DNA of 64,000 nucleotides, from assembly GCA_021202275.1 (NCBI GenBank), contig JAJQDI010000023.1, forward strand, positions 1 through 64,000, written 5' to 3'. Below the pieces are notes generated by a model that worked only from the letters and a program-made list of their open reading frames with translations, was not told the DNA's origin and ran no database searches. The position numbers and the translations under genes were made by a program. This stretch comes from Bacteroides sp. Its GTDB lineage: Bacteria; Bacteroidota; Bacteroidia; Bacteroidales; Bacteroidaceae. Positions within the stretch are counted from its first letter, which is position 1; the number at the start of each line of letters is the position of its first letter. This document shows positions 36,701-47,110 of this stretch, in pieces.

Positions 36701-38140
36701 ATGAAAAAGAATCTGTTATTTATATTTGTCTGCCTGTGCGCCCTGGGAATGTACGGACAGACCGGCTCGGAAGGTATCCGGGCTACTGATCTGACCTTTA
36801 TGAAAGCCTCTGATGGCCAACTCAACATACAGATGAACCTGCAACTGGCACGTGGGCTGGATATGCGCTCCAATCAGTATGTGACACTGACCCCGGTGAT
36901 CCGTGGCGGTGGACAGGAACGTACATTGCCCGATGTATATGTATACGGCCGCAAGCGGGAGATCGTCTCCGAACGAAATGACCTGTTGCCTCTGGATGCC
37001 TATCGTATCGTACGGCGTAACCGCCACTCGGAACAAAACATTCCTTATCAGACCGTGGTACCTTACGAAGCCTGGATGAGGGATGCGCAACTCTATCTGG
37101 AAGAGGACTGGTGCGGATGCGACAACCGGCAGGAAGAACATTACCAACGCTTGCTGGCAGGTATTCCTACCTTCATTGATGAATCGTATGTACCGCGCTT
37201 GCGCGGATCTTATATCGTACCAGAGAAGGAAATCGTAAAGAACCGCTTCAAAGAGAGCAGTGCATTTATCGATTTCCCGGTAAACCGTACGGAATTGCAT
37301 CCCGACTTCCGCAACAACCCCGCAGAGCTGGCCCGTATCCGTGCTTCGATCGAAGATTCGGATATGCAGGAGGTTTCTCAGATCAGTATTCACGGGTATG
37401 CTTCTCCCGAAGGAGGCTATGCCAACAATGCCCGTCTGGCACAGGGACGCGCGGAGACGCTGCGCAAATACATTATAGATAAATATAACTATCCGATGTC
37501 GCATTTTACGGTGACTTCCACCCCGGAAGATTGGGTCGGTTTCCGCAAACAGGTAGTAGATTCCGATCTGGCCGAGAAAGACCGTATCCTGGCTATTATA
37601 GACAGCGGGGCGGCGGAAGATGCGAAAGAACAACAGTTGAAGCAGTTTGGCGCTACCTATACCATGATCATTCGTGACTGGTTCCCGGCGCTGCGTCGCT
37701 CCGACTACCGGATCAATTATATCGCGGCTCCTTTTACCGCCGAAGAGGCTCGCCGGGTAGCTGTAGATCGTCCGCAGAATCTCAGCCTGTACGAATTCTA
37801 TGAGGCTGCGCAATTAGCCGGAAGAGGTACGGATGAGTACAATTATCTGACAGAGACAGCGGTGCGGATGTTTCCGGATGATCCGGTGGCCAATCTGAAC
37901 GCGGCTTCCATGGAGATAGAACGAGGAAATGTAGCTGCCGCCCGCAGGTATATGCAGAAAGCTCCGTCCAACACTCCGCAGGCCATACTTAATATGGGAA
38001 ATATTGCGTTGCTGGAAGGAAATTATGACGAAGCAGAGCAGTTGCTGGAACGTGCCCATGCGGCAGGTGTAGGTGAGGCTACACACAACATCAGCGAACT
38101 TAACCGCAAACGTGGAACAGGTATTGTGACAGTAAATTAA
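36701..38140 (+). CDS. DUF3868-like protein with OmpA-like domain, fimbrial assembly
   Basis: 479 residues with a signal peptide. Residues 25-120 are a beta domain typical of DUF3868 (LQLARGLDMRSNQYVTLTPV). Residues about 190-320 form an OmpA-like peptidoglycan-binding segment (ISIHGYASPEGGYANNARLA, then QGRAETLRKYI). The C-terminus has TPR-like helices (ANLNAASMEIERGNVAAARR, ILNMGNIALLEGNYDEAEQL). It likely anchors the fimbrial apparatus to the cell wall. It follows the DUF3575 gene closely. Confidence 0.8.
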   Translation: MKKNLLFIFVCLCALGMYGQTGSEGIRATDLTFMKASDGQLNIQMNLQLARGLDMRSNQYVTLTPVIRGGGQERTLPDVYVYGRKREIVSERNDLLPLDAYRIVRRNRHSEQNIPYQTVVPYEAWMRDAQLYLEEDWCGCDNRQEEHYQRLLAGIPTFIDESYVPRLRGSYIVPEKEIVKNRFKESSAFIDFPVNRTELHPDFRNNPAELARIRASIEDSDMQEVSQISIHGYASPEGGYANNARLAQGRAETLRKYIIDKYNYPMSHFTVTSTPEDWVGFRKQVVDSDLAEKDRILAIIDSGAAEDAKEQQLKQFGATYTMIIRDWFPALRRSDYRINYIAAPFTAEEARRVAVDRPQNLSLYEFYEAAQLAGRGTDEYNYLTETAVRMFPDDPVANLNAASMEIERGNVAAARRYMQKAPSNTPQAILNMGNIALLEGNYDEAEQLLERAHAAGVGEATHNISELNRKRGTGIVTVN

Positions 38141-38404
38141 GCAACATACGATATATGGATCTGCGATGTCGGATTGACATCATACCGTGGTACTGAGCAC
38201 CCGGGCAAGGGAGTCGTCCATCGCAGATTCGTATATCCTCCGTTCTCTGATCGGGTTCTCTGAGGCATTGCGTAGAGAACCCGCAAGGAAAAGTACCGGA
38301 AACAGATAGAATAAAAAAGGGGATTGCCAGGAATCGCTGTGTGTTTGCATGCTGTAAATCATAGATTCCGCAGATCCCTTATCCAGTGTATAAAATGAGT
38401 TTGT

Positions 38405-39313
38405 ATGAAGAAGAGGATTGTATATATAACCGCCCTCTGTATACTGACGCTGATGACAGCGTGTTCGGTGAAGGAGGGGTTCATTGATAAAGATTGTCCC
38501 GAGCCGGGACCGGATCCCGGGACCGGGACGGATACAGAGAGCCTGCGTATTGTCTTCGATTGGAGTGAGGCTACCCAGCAACATCCAAACGAACTGATCC
38601 GGATAGATATTGCTGCCACAGACGGTACGGAAACCTCCCTGCAATCGGGACCCGAGGGTACGACTGCCGAACTGGATGCCGGCATGTACCGGGTGACCGG
38701 ATACGAACTTGCGGAAAATGTGACGGTAGCCGATGAGATCGTCACTGTGGCCACGCGTGACGACGGATCGGCAGAGGACCCCGGAACGTTCACCGGAGGT
38801 GCTGTGCAGGCGGAGGTGAAACAGGATGTGGACAACCAGGTGATCACGATACCGATGAGGTATCAGACCCGTATGCTCATCATCCGGATACGTTTCACGG
38901 GTGAAGGGGTTCCCGAACTGGTGGAATCTGACGGGTATGTGGATGGAGTGACATTCTCCCGCCCGATCAATGAAGGATTCGCTCCGTTGGATGGACAACC
39001 TCGTCATGCGGCACTGACCAGCGGGACGGTGGATTACACCTTTGCCCCGGGAGCCGATGATTGGTACGTAGGTTCGAGAAACTTGTTGGGAGTGGATGGA
39101 GATGCCACTCAGAGATTGTGTGTGGTCCTTTACTTTGCCGACGGGTTCAGCAGGGAACTGCACATGGATGTAACAGAAGAAATGTATGAATTCCACACGT
39201 ACAACGTGGAAGAACCCTGGGTGATCTCTATCACATTGAGTCTGGGGACCAGTTTTGACATAGTCCTGGAAGATTGGAACTCAGGACCCAGTTCGGTGAT
39301 TATAGCCGAATAG
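38405..39313 (+). CDS. Mfa2/FimB-type anchor lipoprotein (DUF5119-like)
   Basis: 302 residues with lipobox LMTAC at about residue 20. The chain has the two-domain beta architecture of fimbrial anchor/length-regulator lipoproteins: a domain with LRIVFDWSEATQQHPNELIR, a TAELDAGMYRVTGYE strand, and a C-terminal domain closing with ISITLSLGTSFDIVLEDWN. It should be the outer-membrane anchor on which fimbriae polymerise. The gene ends with TAG, 33 bases before the first fimbrillin. A 264-base gap precedes it. Confidence 0.7.
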   Translation: MKKRIVYITALCILTLMTACSVKEGFIDKDCPEPGPDPGTGTDTESLRIVFDWSEATQQHPNELIRIDIAATDGTETSLQSGPEGTTAELDAGMYRVTGYELAENVTVADEIVTVATRDDGSAEDPGTFTGGAVQAEVKQDVDNQVITIPMRYQTRMLIIRIRFTGEGVPELVESDGYVDGVTFSRPINEGFAPLDGQPRHAALTSGTVDYTFAPGADDWYVGSRNLLGVDGDATQRLCVVLYFADGFSRELHMDVTEEMYEFHTYNVEEPWVISITLSLGTSFDIVLEDWNSGPSSVIIAE

Positions 39314-39346
39314 CGAGCGATTTTTAGAAACCCTAACCAGATAGTT

Positions 39347-40264
39347 ATGAAATTGAGAAAATGTTTGTATGCCGGTATGGCCTTGTGGTCATTCTGGCTG
39401 GTAGGATGCGCCAGTGATGACGCGACTACAGGGCCGGATCCCAGTGTAGATCCGGATGAGAAAGTAGCCATTCATGTCTCGGCAGGTTTTGTCACTACAC
39501 GTGCGGCCGATGACCATTGGGACACGCTGGATTCTATTGGGATCAGTATGTTCCAGCCCGGTAACCGGGAGGTAATTGATGGCAGTTTTAACAGAGAGTA
39601 CATCACCCCCGGTGGGAACGGTACCTTTACTCCGGCTAATTCGGCCACTACCATTTACTTCCCTCAGGACGGCAGTCAGGTAGCATTCAAAGCCTATTAC
39701 CCTTACTGGCCTGCGCTGAGTGCAGACAATATGGATTATCCCGTGTCTGTGACCAATCAGAGCAACCTGCCCCGTATCGACCTGATGACCTCGGAACACG
39801 TTTCCGGAACTTCACGCTCCACTCCGAATGTGGTGCTTCGCTTCCACCACCGCCTTTCCAAGCTGGTATTCAACATCAAATTTGAAGAAGAGTACTTCAC
39901 ACTCGAAGGAGGTTCTCTCATGATAAAGGGAATGAAAACCCAGGGATCGTACAAACTCTACGAGGATGTACTTACTGTAGACCAGTCGAGTACGGCTGAT
40001 ATATCCGTACCGCTGACTGTCGCCAGTGATTCGCTCACGGGACGTGCGATCGTACTGCCCCGCGAGGCTGCGGATGGAATTGACTTTGTGATCACTACCT
40101 CTACGGGTGAAGTCTTTACCGCACGTATGGACGATGACCTGGATCTGGAAAGTGGCTACAGATACATTTTTACTATTTACCTGCGTAAAACAGGTGTTTC
40201 CACCATACGGACTACTATTGAAGACTGGATAGAGGGAAGGACTTCTGACCTGGAAGCCAGTTGA
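39347..40264 (+). CDS. Fimbrillin-family lipoprotein (single module)
   Basis: 305 residues, lipobox LVGC. After the lipid Cys comes HVSAGFVTTRAADDHWD, with the TR-A site where related fimbrillins (FimA, Mfa1) are cut by an Arg-specific protease before donor-strand polymerisation. The fold continues through IYFPQDGSQVAFKAYYPYWP, RFHHRLSKLVFNI and the terminal TTIEDWIEG strand. It is close in sequence to the first module of the next gene (shared IYFPQDGSQV-FKAYYPY and RLSKL-FN), so the two arose by duplication. Probably a fimbrial shaft or minor subunit. Confidence 0.85.
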   Translation: MKLRKCLYAGMALWSFWLVGCASDDATTGPDPSVDPDEKVAIHVSAGFVTTRAADDHWDTLDSIGISMFQPGNREVIDGSFNREYITPGGNGTFTPANSATTIYFPQDGSQVAFKAYYPYWPALSADNMDYPVSVTNQSNLPRIDLMTSEHVSGTSRSTPNVVLRFHHRLSKLVFNIKFEEEYFTLEGGSLMIKGMKTQGSYKLYEDVLTVDQSSTADISVPLTVASDSLTGRAIVLPREAADGIDFVITTSTGEVFTARMDDDLDLESGYRYIFTIYLRKTGVSTIRTTIEDWIEGRTSDLEAS

Positions 40265-40580
40265 TCGGTCCGGCAGAAGGACCCTACATCACTTTATAGA
40301 TGAGTATAGGCGGAGGATGAATACCGCCCTGTGAATGAAAATAAGAAAGTGTGTATACAGACGCACTACCAGTGTATAAGAAAATGAGGACTCAGACAGG
40401 CAGGGGCCTGTATCTGTAGACTTTCCTCTCTCTGTATGGATTTGGTACGGCGACAGGAAAGACAGATCGCAACCAGGCAGATCACCCGATGAAAAGAGAA
40501 CCCGCTTTTCAGTCGGGGATCAGCGTAGATATACAGAACCGGAGAATGCTTGCTGAGTGCTGAAAAACAGAGGATAACCT
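40265..40580. other. Intergenic region within the fimbrial locus
   Basis: 316 bases with no gene. A small stem ACAGGC/GCCTGT at 40396-40411 lacks a T tract. It may carry an internal promoter for the long fimbrillin gene but no clear -7/-33 pair is visible. Confidence 0.4.
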
Positions 40581-43500
40581 ATGAAATTGAGAATTAACCC
40601 GTTTATCCCTATGGCGGCCTTTGTGCTGTCCATATGTTCCTGTACCGACAGCGATACCTATCGATCTTCTTCGGGAGACAGGACAGCAATCAGTGTGTCG
40701 GCGGGATTTACAGATAAGACCCGTGCTTCCGACAGCAGTTGGGACGCACAGGATGCGATCGGGATCACCATGGTGCAACCCGGTACCTCCACAGTCGTGG
40801 AAGGATATAGCAACAGACAATATGTAACCAGCAACGGACAAGGAGAGTTTGCTCCCGCAACGGACGTTGCAACCATCTATTTCCCACAGGATGGCAGCCA
40901 GGTAGGATTCAAAGCCTACTATCCGTATTTATCCACCTTAGGATCGGATCAGATCTATCCGGTGAATGTATCCAACCAGAACGCGTTGGCCCAGATAGAC
41001 CTCATGACAGCCGATCACCTGGCAGGTACTTCCAAAGAGGATCCGGATGTGGAATTCCGGTTCTATCACCGACTATCCAAACTGATCTTCAACCTGACTG
41101 TCGAAGAGGGTATCTCTCTCGATAACAGTGTACTCACCATCAAAGGGATGTATACCGAAGCGAGTTATGACCTGAAGGTAGATGACAGGAACCAGACCAC
41201 GCTCACTGTGAATCAGTCTTCACAAGCGGATGTGACCATTCCGTTGCGTACCGGCAACGGAGTGCGTACCGGAACGGGGATCCTCCTGCCTCGTAGTGCC
41301 GGTACGGGTGTGACCTTTGAGATCACTACCCCCGACGGCGGACAATATATAGCCATTATGGACGAGAGCCTGGCATTGGAGAGAGGATACAAATATACCT
41401 TCAATATCAATCTCAAACGTACGCCTGTCACAGTTAGTGCTACCATAGAAGACTGGATCGAGGGAACCGAAGTCTATGAAGATGTGCTGAACGTGAGTGT
41501 GCCTGCCGGTGACAGTTACGGTGTGTCGGTAGGAGATTCGCTGAATGTCTATCTCAAAGGCGGAAGCAGCTATACCTTGCTGGAGAAATTCGGTTACCAG
41601 GCCGATGGCAAATGGTATCCGCGTTCACCGGTATATTGGGAAGATATTGCCGACAATCCGGCTACCCTGCGGGCTACCCTCACCCCGGCCGAAGGGCTCA
41701 ACGATACACAGTTGCCCGATATCCTGATCTCGGAAGATATCTCCGTGGTACGGAATACAGGAGCGGATTTCGATCTCTATCATGCTACATCCAAAGTGAT
41801 CGTGCGGCTGACCTCTTCTACATTCGACGCGGATGATCTGGACAATGCCACCATTGTATTGCCCAACTACCTGACCGGTGCGTATGAAGAGAATGGAGAA
41901 TGGGTGTCGGGTAGCGACCGTGTGAATGTAACAGTAGATCGTACCGATCCGCAGAACGGGATCGCGCTGATACAACCCCAGACGATCGGGGTAGGCGAAA
42001 CAGTAGCACGCGTGACCATCAACGGACGCACCTATAATGCTACGGCAAGCAACGCGGTCGAATTCATGGCAGGAGTAGCTACCTTACTGACCCTGAATAT
42101 CGAGATGGCGGAGATGACCGTCAGTGTCCGTGTCGTGGACTGGGATGAGAACGAACTGGATCTGGATGCCATCACCATCGGCGTAGCTACTTCCGGAGCG
42201 GAAGGTGTGCTGGACGGTGAGCAACTGAATGTGTATACAGGGAATGCCGATGCGCGCACGCTGATGAATATGTATATCTATAACGCGGCAAACGATACGT
42301 TTGGCGCGGTGACCCCTACCTACTGGGAAAGTCTGGCCGACCCGACCACTTTCTATGCCTCTATCACCCGACATGCAGCTTACAACAGTACACAGCTACC
42401 GGATTATCTGGTGGCGCAACCGACTACGGTAGCAGCCAGCAACGGGATCACGTTTATCCTGTCCCATGCCGCGGCACAGGTAGTGGTACGTCTGGGATCA
42501 TCGGACGGAACTTTCAGCCCGGATGAACTGAATGCCGCAACACTCACCCTGCCTGGATATCTGACCGGTGGAACGATGGATAACGGTCTCTTTGTTCCGG
42601 GTACTGCACAGTCTACTGTGGAGTTTGCCAAAAACGTAGGTGAGAACAACAACAGCACCATTGCGCTGATCCAGCCACAGACCATCGCGGCAGGAGACGA
42701 GCTGGTACGGATCGTGGCAGGTGCTACAAATCCGCGTACCTACAATGTACGGTATGACCAGGCTGTAGAGTTCCGGGCGGGTGTCACTACCTATCTGGAT
42801 ATTGATATGAAGAAATCGGCTGTGACTCTCAGTGCCCAGGTACTGGATTGGGAAGATGGACAGGAGATCGACTTTGTACTCCAGGCGATTACGGTAGGTG
42901 GAACGTTGGACGGTACGAACGACTTTTTCCAGGATCAATCGATCCGTATCTATAAGCTGGGTACTTCTCCGGAAACATCCGATTATTCCTATACGCTGCA
43001 AAACGGAGCCTATGCCTGGTCACAGGGAACGATTTACTGGGACGACCAGGATCCGACTACTATGAACCTGGGAGCGGCGTATACGCTGGGGCTGCAAGGG
43101 CTGCCGCAAAGTATGGCTGCCAATGTGACTACCTTCCCGTGGACAGTTCCGGTGGACCAGAGCGGAGGATACCAGGAGTATGACCTGTTGCTCAGCCACC
43201 TGTATCTGGATACTCCGACGGTTGCCCATTTTGTGTTTACCCATGTATTGAGCAAGGTGAGGGTAGAACTGGAAGCGGGTATCGGATTTGAGGAGTCGGA
43301 ACTTACGGGTGCTACCGTGCGGCTGAACAATATGTATCTGTCGGGTACGGCCGATCTGAATACGGCGAAGGTAACCGCGACCGGTACAAAGACTGCGACG
43401 ATCACCCCGTATACGCAGACAGCGGGTAAGGTGTATTCGGCCTTAGTTATGCCACAGGCCTTGTTGGCTACGGATCCGATCGTCACGGTGACGCTGCCCG

Positions 43501-43664
43501 GTTATCCGGGAGAGACCTTTACCGGTGTATTGTCCGCGGGGCTGACCCTGCAGGCCGGCAAAGAACATGTGATTCGGGTAACCCTGAACAAGACCGGTAT
43601 TTCCCTGTATGCTACCGTGGAAGACTGGACAACCGGTGATTCGGGAAATGTGATAATTGATTAA
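40581..43664 (+). CDS. Giant four-module fimbrillin-family lipoprotein
   Basis: 1027 residues with a lipobox Cys near 21 (SICSC). Module 1 (to W292) closely copies the preceding fimbrillin, including SAGFTDKTRASDSSWDAQDA. Three further modules end in the same terminal strand: EDW at 292, VDW at 521, LDW at 757 and EDW at 1016, giving spacings of 229, 236 and 259 residues. Modules 2 and 3 share VYWED/TYWES, QLPDILIS/QLPDYLVA, LPNYLTGAY/LPGYLTGGT and ALIQPQTI. An ordinary fimbrillin has about 300 residues. The multi-module design suggests a stalk or pre-joined oligomer rather than a polymerising subunit (inference). Confidence 0.85.
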   Translation: MKLRINPFIPMAAFVLSICSCTDSDTYRSSSGDRTAISVSAGFTDKTRASDSSWDAQDAIGITMVQPGTSTVVEGYSNRQYVTSNGQGEFAPATDVATIYFPQDGSQVGFKAYYPYLSTLGSDQIYPVNVSNQNALAQIDLMTADHLAGTSKEDPDVEFRFYHRLSKLIFNLTVEEGISLDNSVLTIKGMYTEASYDLKVDDRNQTTLTVNQSSQADVTIPLRTGNGVRTGTGILLPRSAGTGVTFEITTPDGGQYIAIMDESLALERGYKYTFNINLKRTPVTVSATIEDWIEGTEVYEDVLNVSVPAGDSYGVSVGDSLNVYLKGGSSYTLLEKFGYQADGKWYPRSPVYWEDIADNPATLRATLTPAEGLNDTQLPDILISEDISVVRNTGADFDLYHATSKVIVRLTSSTFDADDLDNATIVLPNYLTGAYEENGEWVSGSDRVNVTVDRTDPQNGIALIQPQTIGVGETVARVTINGRTYNATASNAVEFMAGVATLLTLNIEMAEMTVSVRVVDWDENELDLDAITIGVATSGAEGVLDGEQLNVYTGNADARTLMNMYIYNAANDTFGAVTPTYWESLADPTTFYASITRHAAYNSTQLPDYLVAQPTTVAASNGITFILSHAAAQVVVRLGSSDGTFSPDELNAATLTLPGYLTGGTMDNGLFVPGTAQSTVEFAKNVGENNNSTIALIQPQTIAAGDELVRIVAGATNPRTYNVRYDQAVEFRAGVTTYLDIDMKKSAVTLSAQVLDWEDGQEIDFVLQAITVGGTLDGTNDFFQDQSIRIYKLGTSPETSDYSYTLQNGAYAWSQGTIYWDDQDPTTMNLGAAYTLGLQGLPQSMAANVTTFPWTVPVDQSGGYQEYDLLLSHLYLDTPTVAHFVFTHVLSKVRVELEAGIGFEESELTGATVRLNNMYLSGTADLNTAKVTATGTKTATITPYTQTAGKVYSALVMPQALLATDPIVTVTLPGYPGETFTGVLSAGLTLQAGKEHVIRVTLNKTGISLYATVEDWTTGDSGNVIID

Positions 43665-43781
43665 TAGATGGATAGCGCGGAAGCAGGTAGATGAACAGGT
43701 GAGCAGGAGTATCTGCGCTTTTATATACAAGTGGCCTGATGTGCGTTCGGAGCACATCGGGCAACTCTAAAAAGATGAGAT

Positions 43782-44816
43782 ATGAAAAATAAATATTGGA
43801 TGGCACTGGGAGTAACGCTCGCGATGCTGACCGGGTGTAACGACAATGACGACGGGGGTAGTGCGGATATCGACCGGCAGATCCTAGCATTGTCGGCAGG
43901 CATACAGTCGGAAACCGCCGGAACCCGTGCCGGTAGTACAAATTTTCCCAATGACGGGGTGATTGCCGTAACTGCTGCTTACTATGCGGGAGCGGGAACT
44001 ACAGACTGGACTTCGTACAGCGATATACAGAACGCCCGCGCGGAGACCGATCAGGATCTGGGTAGCGGAGCTACTTATACCTTTGCCTGGGATACTCCCC
44101 GCTACTGGCCTTTCGACGGCAGGGAACTGGTCTTTATAGCCTACAGTCCGCAGGCGGTTGCCGGGTCGGGTGTAGAACTGATGGATGCTACAAACCTGCG
44201 ACTGACCCTGAAAGAGGATATGCCGGACGTGATGTATGCTTCTGTCAATGCCACAGCGGCCGACAATCCGTACTCCAAAGCGGATCAGGGTACAAACTAC
44301 AATACGGTGAATCTGGGAGAATTCCGTCATGCGCTCAGTCAGGTGTCTGTCCGTGTGACCGCCGATGCTTCCATGAACCCGGCCGTAAGGCTGATGGGGG
44401 TACAGCCGAAGACCACCCGGCCTTTTGCTACACTCGATCTGCTGGGAGGAGATACCGGGCTCACGGTGTTGCCCGATCAGCAGAATTTTGTTTGGGACCT
44501 GTATTCCGGTGGTTCGTACAATTTCAACGATGACGACTATACGGGGCTGGCTATGTTCTACCCTGGAACGGAAGGCGATACCAGCCTGATCGTTACCCTG
44601 GAAGATGGCCCCATCACTCAGACGTGGGAGTTTGATGTGGATGAGTTCTTAATAAGTAATACCCAGAATTCTGTCACCTTCCGTCGCGCCCAGCGTGCCG
44701 AACTGATCGTTACCGTAAAGGGCGTAGATGTGATCCATCCCAACGATCAGGTGACGTTGCAGGGTGTGCTGGCCGACTGGGTCGATCGGGGAGACTACCG
44801 GATCGTTATTAACTAA
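43782..44816 (+). CDS. Fimbrillin-family lipoprotein
   Basis: 344 residues, lipobox LTGC. ETAGTRAGSTNFPNDG shows the conserved TRA site near residue 48, followed by the pattern of the Mfa-like_1 family (DTPRYWPFDGRELVFIAYSP, LGEFRHALSQVSVRV, TLQGVLADWVDRGDY). It is 117 bases after the giant fimbrillin and 94 before the next. Likely a fimbrial subunit or tip-associated component. Confidence 0.8.
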   Translation: MKNKYWMALGVTLAMLTGCNDNDDGGSADIDRQILALSAGIQSETAGTRAGSTNFPNDGVIAVTAAYYAGAGTTDWTSYSDIQNARAETDQDLGSGATYTFAWDTPRYWPFDGRELVFIAYSPQAVAGSGVELMDATNLRLTLKEDMPDVMYASVNATAADNPYSKADQGTNYNTVNLGEFRHALSQVSVRVTADASMNPAVRLMGVQPKTTRPFATLDLLGGDTGLTVLPDQQNFVWDLYSGGSYNFNDDDYTGLAMFYPGTEGDTSLIVTLEDGPITQTWEFDVDEFLISNTQNSVTFRRAQRAELIVTVKGVDVIHPNDQVTLQGVLADWVDRGDYRIVIN

Positions 44817-44910
44817 CAGACGAAATGAGATCCCTGGCGGAGAAATACAGCGAGGAAAGGAAGAGAACGATTTCCGCGGGGACTCAACGTTAAAATAAAC
44901 TATTCTGATT

Positions 44911-47088
44911 ATGAAAAGGATAAAACAGATCATGGGCTGGTGCTCCGGACTTTGTATCGGTCTGTTGGCTTGTACGGACGACCGGACGGAGAACCCGGAT
45001 GTGACCGGCAATGTGGCTATTGAACTTTCGGGGCTGGCGACGGATGTTGCCGCGGCGACACGCGCGCCGGGGCAGGCCGAATCGAACCTGTACCTGAAAG
45101 CTATAGTCGACGAGACAGGAACCACTTATATAGACGAGACACGGATCAACTATCCGCAGGGACTCTCGGATACGGATCCGCGGGATCTGGAGTTTGCCTC
45201 GGGGAAGTATTATTATCCCCTGGGCCAGAAGGTTATCCGGTTTTTTGCGTACAGCGGAACGGCTACCGGAGAATATATGTCTCTGACGGCAGGAAATACG
45301 GCCAGCCAGGATGCGTTGCTGAGCAACTTCGGAAAGCGGGCCGACACTATCTATTCCGATGAAGGAGAAGGCACACCGGGAAGTTCGGACAATCCGGCTG
45401 CTGTGTTGAATTTCCGGCATGTGATGACGCAATTGAAGGTGGAAGTAAAGATAGATGAAGACGAGAAGCCGGGTACGGTGACCCAGGTACCGAAAACAGT
45501 GAAGTTCCGGATGGCCGATATTCCCCGCACCGGGAAATATTCTATCTATGCCGAAGCTCCTGATCCGGCCGATGATTCCACCGCGGAAAAGGCCATTGAT
45601 ACGGATGGAACCTATACGGTGCAACTGGGAACCAACTATCTGATACCGAATGGAGCGGATCTGACGGGTAAGCAACTTACTTACCTCGAGATAGATGATT
45701 TTACAGCTACCGCGCCGGATCTGGCGGGATACACAGTAGAACTCAGTCCGGGCAATACCGTAAGCACCAGCATGAAGCTGCTTCCCGGATATGCCTATAC
45801 CCTGACTTTCCTGATACGCAGGCTCAAGGTGGCAGGGATCATGTTGCGTAAAATAGACTGGGATCCGGAAGAGATCGACCAGGATGGGGTGACCTATGTA
45901 CCGAAATACCTCGAACTGGATCTGGGAGACTATAAAAATGAAGGAGCCGATACTATCACCAAAGCGGTGCTGTTTACGACCGGTATGTTGCAATACGTCG
46001 GCCGTCCGGAAGACGGTGGCGGAGACAATGCCCGGATGCAGTATGTGACCCTGCCTGCTGCTAATGATGTAGACAGTATACAGCTATATACCAAAAGCGG
46101 ACTGCTTATCGCTACTTCTGTACAGACCTCTGTCTACGATGGCAACACCCTGACTTTGCCTCTTTCGGCTGCCGGTATGCTTCCGGTAAACAACAGTCTG
46201 CCTTATCACGCGGACACCAATCCGTACGCGGTCACCAACGCGCATCAGTTTATCAATATAGGGAAAGCACCCGGCGACTCTTACAGGCAGATGATCAATA
46301 TAGATATGGATGCCCTGGTGAAAGAAGAAGATGAAATGGTATCTGCCCTCAGTGAGTTTACCGGACATTACGACGGACAAGACTACTGGGTGTCCAATGT
46401 GCGTATAGCGGGGCCGGGACTGATCCGTACCAACAAAGGCGTATTGGAAAACGTACGGCTCGAATCGGGAGAAATTGATGCATCGGGAGAGACAGCCGCG
46501 GTAGGTTCTTTCTGTGGTACCAATGAAGGTACGCTGCTGGCCTGCATCAATCAGGCCCAGATCACTGGTGCTACGGGAACCGTAGGCGGGATATGTGGCA
46601 TCAATACCGCATCCGGCGAGATTGTGGCTTGTATGAATATGGGAGATATACCCCAGGGGAGCACGGTAGGCGGCATCTGCGGAGACAACCGCAATACAGC
46701 GGCCAATACCGTTGTCTCCAGTTTCAGCACGGGAATGCTCAACCGGAGTGCAACCAATCTGGGGGGTATCTGCGGTGTGGTGTCTGCAAGTGGAAGTACG
46801 GTCTTGAATACCTGTTTCTGGCTGGTAGGAACAGCTGGTAGAGGCATTGGTACCTCTGAAGTGGCGGTAGGAGGCAGCAATACGGTAGATATGACGGATG
46901 TCTCCGACGTGAGTCCGGAACGATTGAGAAATGCGGTGAGTGATACCGAAAACCCGCTTACGGATGGGGTGGTGGCACTGTTGAACGCCGCGCTGTCTGT
47001 ATCGCCTGTGACGGAGGCTACCCAGTATCTGTTTGTGCTGGATCAGAGCCGGACAGCAAGTGTGTGGCCCATACCCCTGAAACAGTAA
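44911..47088 (+). CDS. Fimbrillin lipoprotein with C-terminal GLUG repeats
   Basis: 725 residues, lipobox GLLAC, a TRA site (AAATRAPGQAE) near residue 52 and a fimbrillin domain to about residue 330. The C-terminal third has GLUG-type repeats: VGSFCGTNEGTLLACIN, VGGICGINTASGEIVACMN, VGGICGDNRNTAANTVVSS, LGGICGVVSASGSTVLNTCF. GLUG motifs occur in adhesins and IgA-protease-like surface proteins, so this is a good candidate tip adhesin. It is 22 bases before the next fimbrillin, which has a similar layout. Confidence 0.8.
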   Translation: MKRIKQIMGWCSGLCIGLLACTDDRTENPDVTGNVAIELSGLATDVAAATRAPGQAESNLYLKAIVDETGTTYIDETRINYPQGLSDTDPRDLEFASGKYYYPLGQKVIRFFAYSGTATGEYMSLTAGNTASQDALLSNFGKRADTIYSDEGEGTPGSSDNPAAVLNFRHVMTQLKVEVKIDEDEKPGTVTQVPKTVKFRMADIPRTGKYSIYAEAPDPADDSTAEKAIDTDGTYTVQLGTNYLIPNGADLTGKQLTYLEIDDFTATAPDLAGYTVELSPGNTVSTSMKLLPGYAYTLTFLIRRLKVAGIMLRKIDWDPEEIDQDGVTYVPKYLELDLGDYKNEGADTITKAVLFTTGMLQYVGRPEDGGGDNARMQYVTLPAANDVDSIQLYTKSGLLIATSVQTSVYDGNTLTLPLSAAGMLPVNNSLPYHADTNPYAVTNAHQFINIGKAPGDSYRQMINIDMDALVKEEDEMVSALSEFTGHYDGQDYWVSNVRIAGPGLIRTNKGVLENVRLESGEIDASGETAAVGSFCGTNEGTLLACINQAQITGATGTVGGICGINTASGEIVACMNMGDIPQGSTVGGICGDNRNTAANTVVSSFSTGMLNRSATNLGGICGVVSASGSTVLNTCFWLVGTAGRGIGTSEVAVGGSNTVDMTDVSDVSPERLRNAVSDTENPLTDGVVALLNAALSVSPVTEATQYLFVLDQSRTASVWPIPLKQ

Positions 47089-47110
47089 TAACCCTCTAAA
47101 CCAGGAAACA

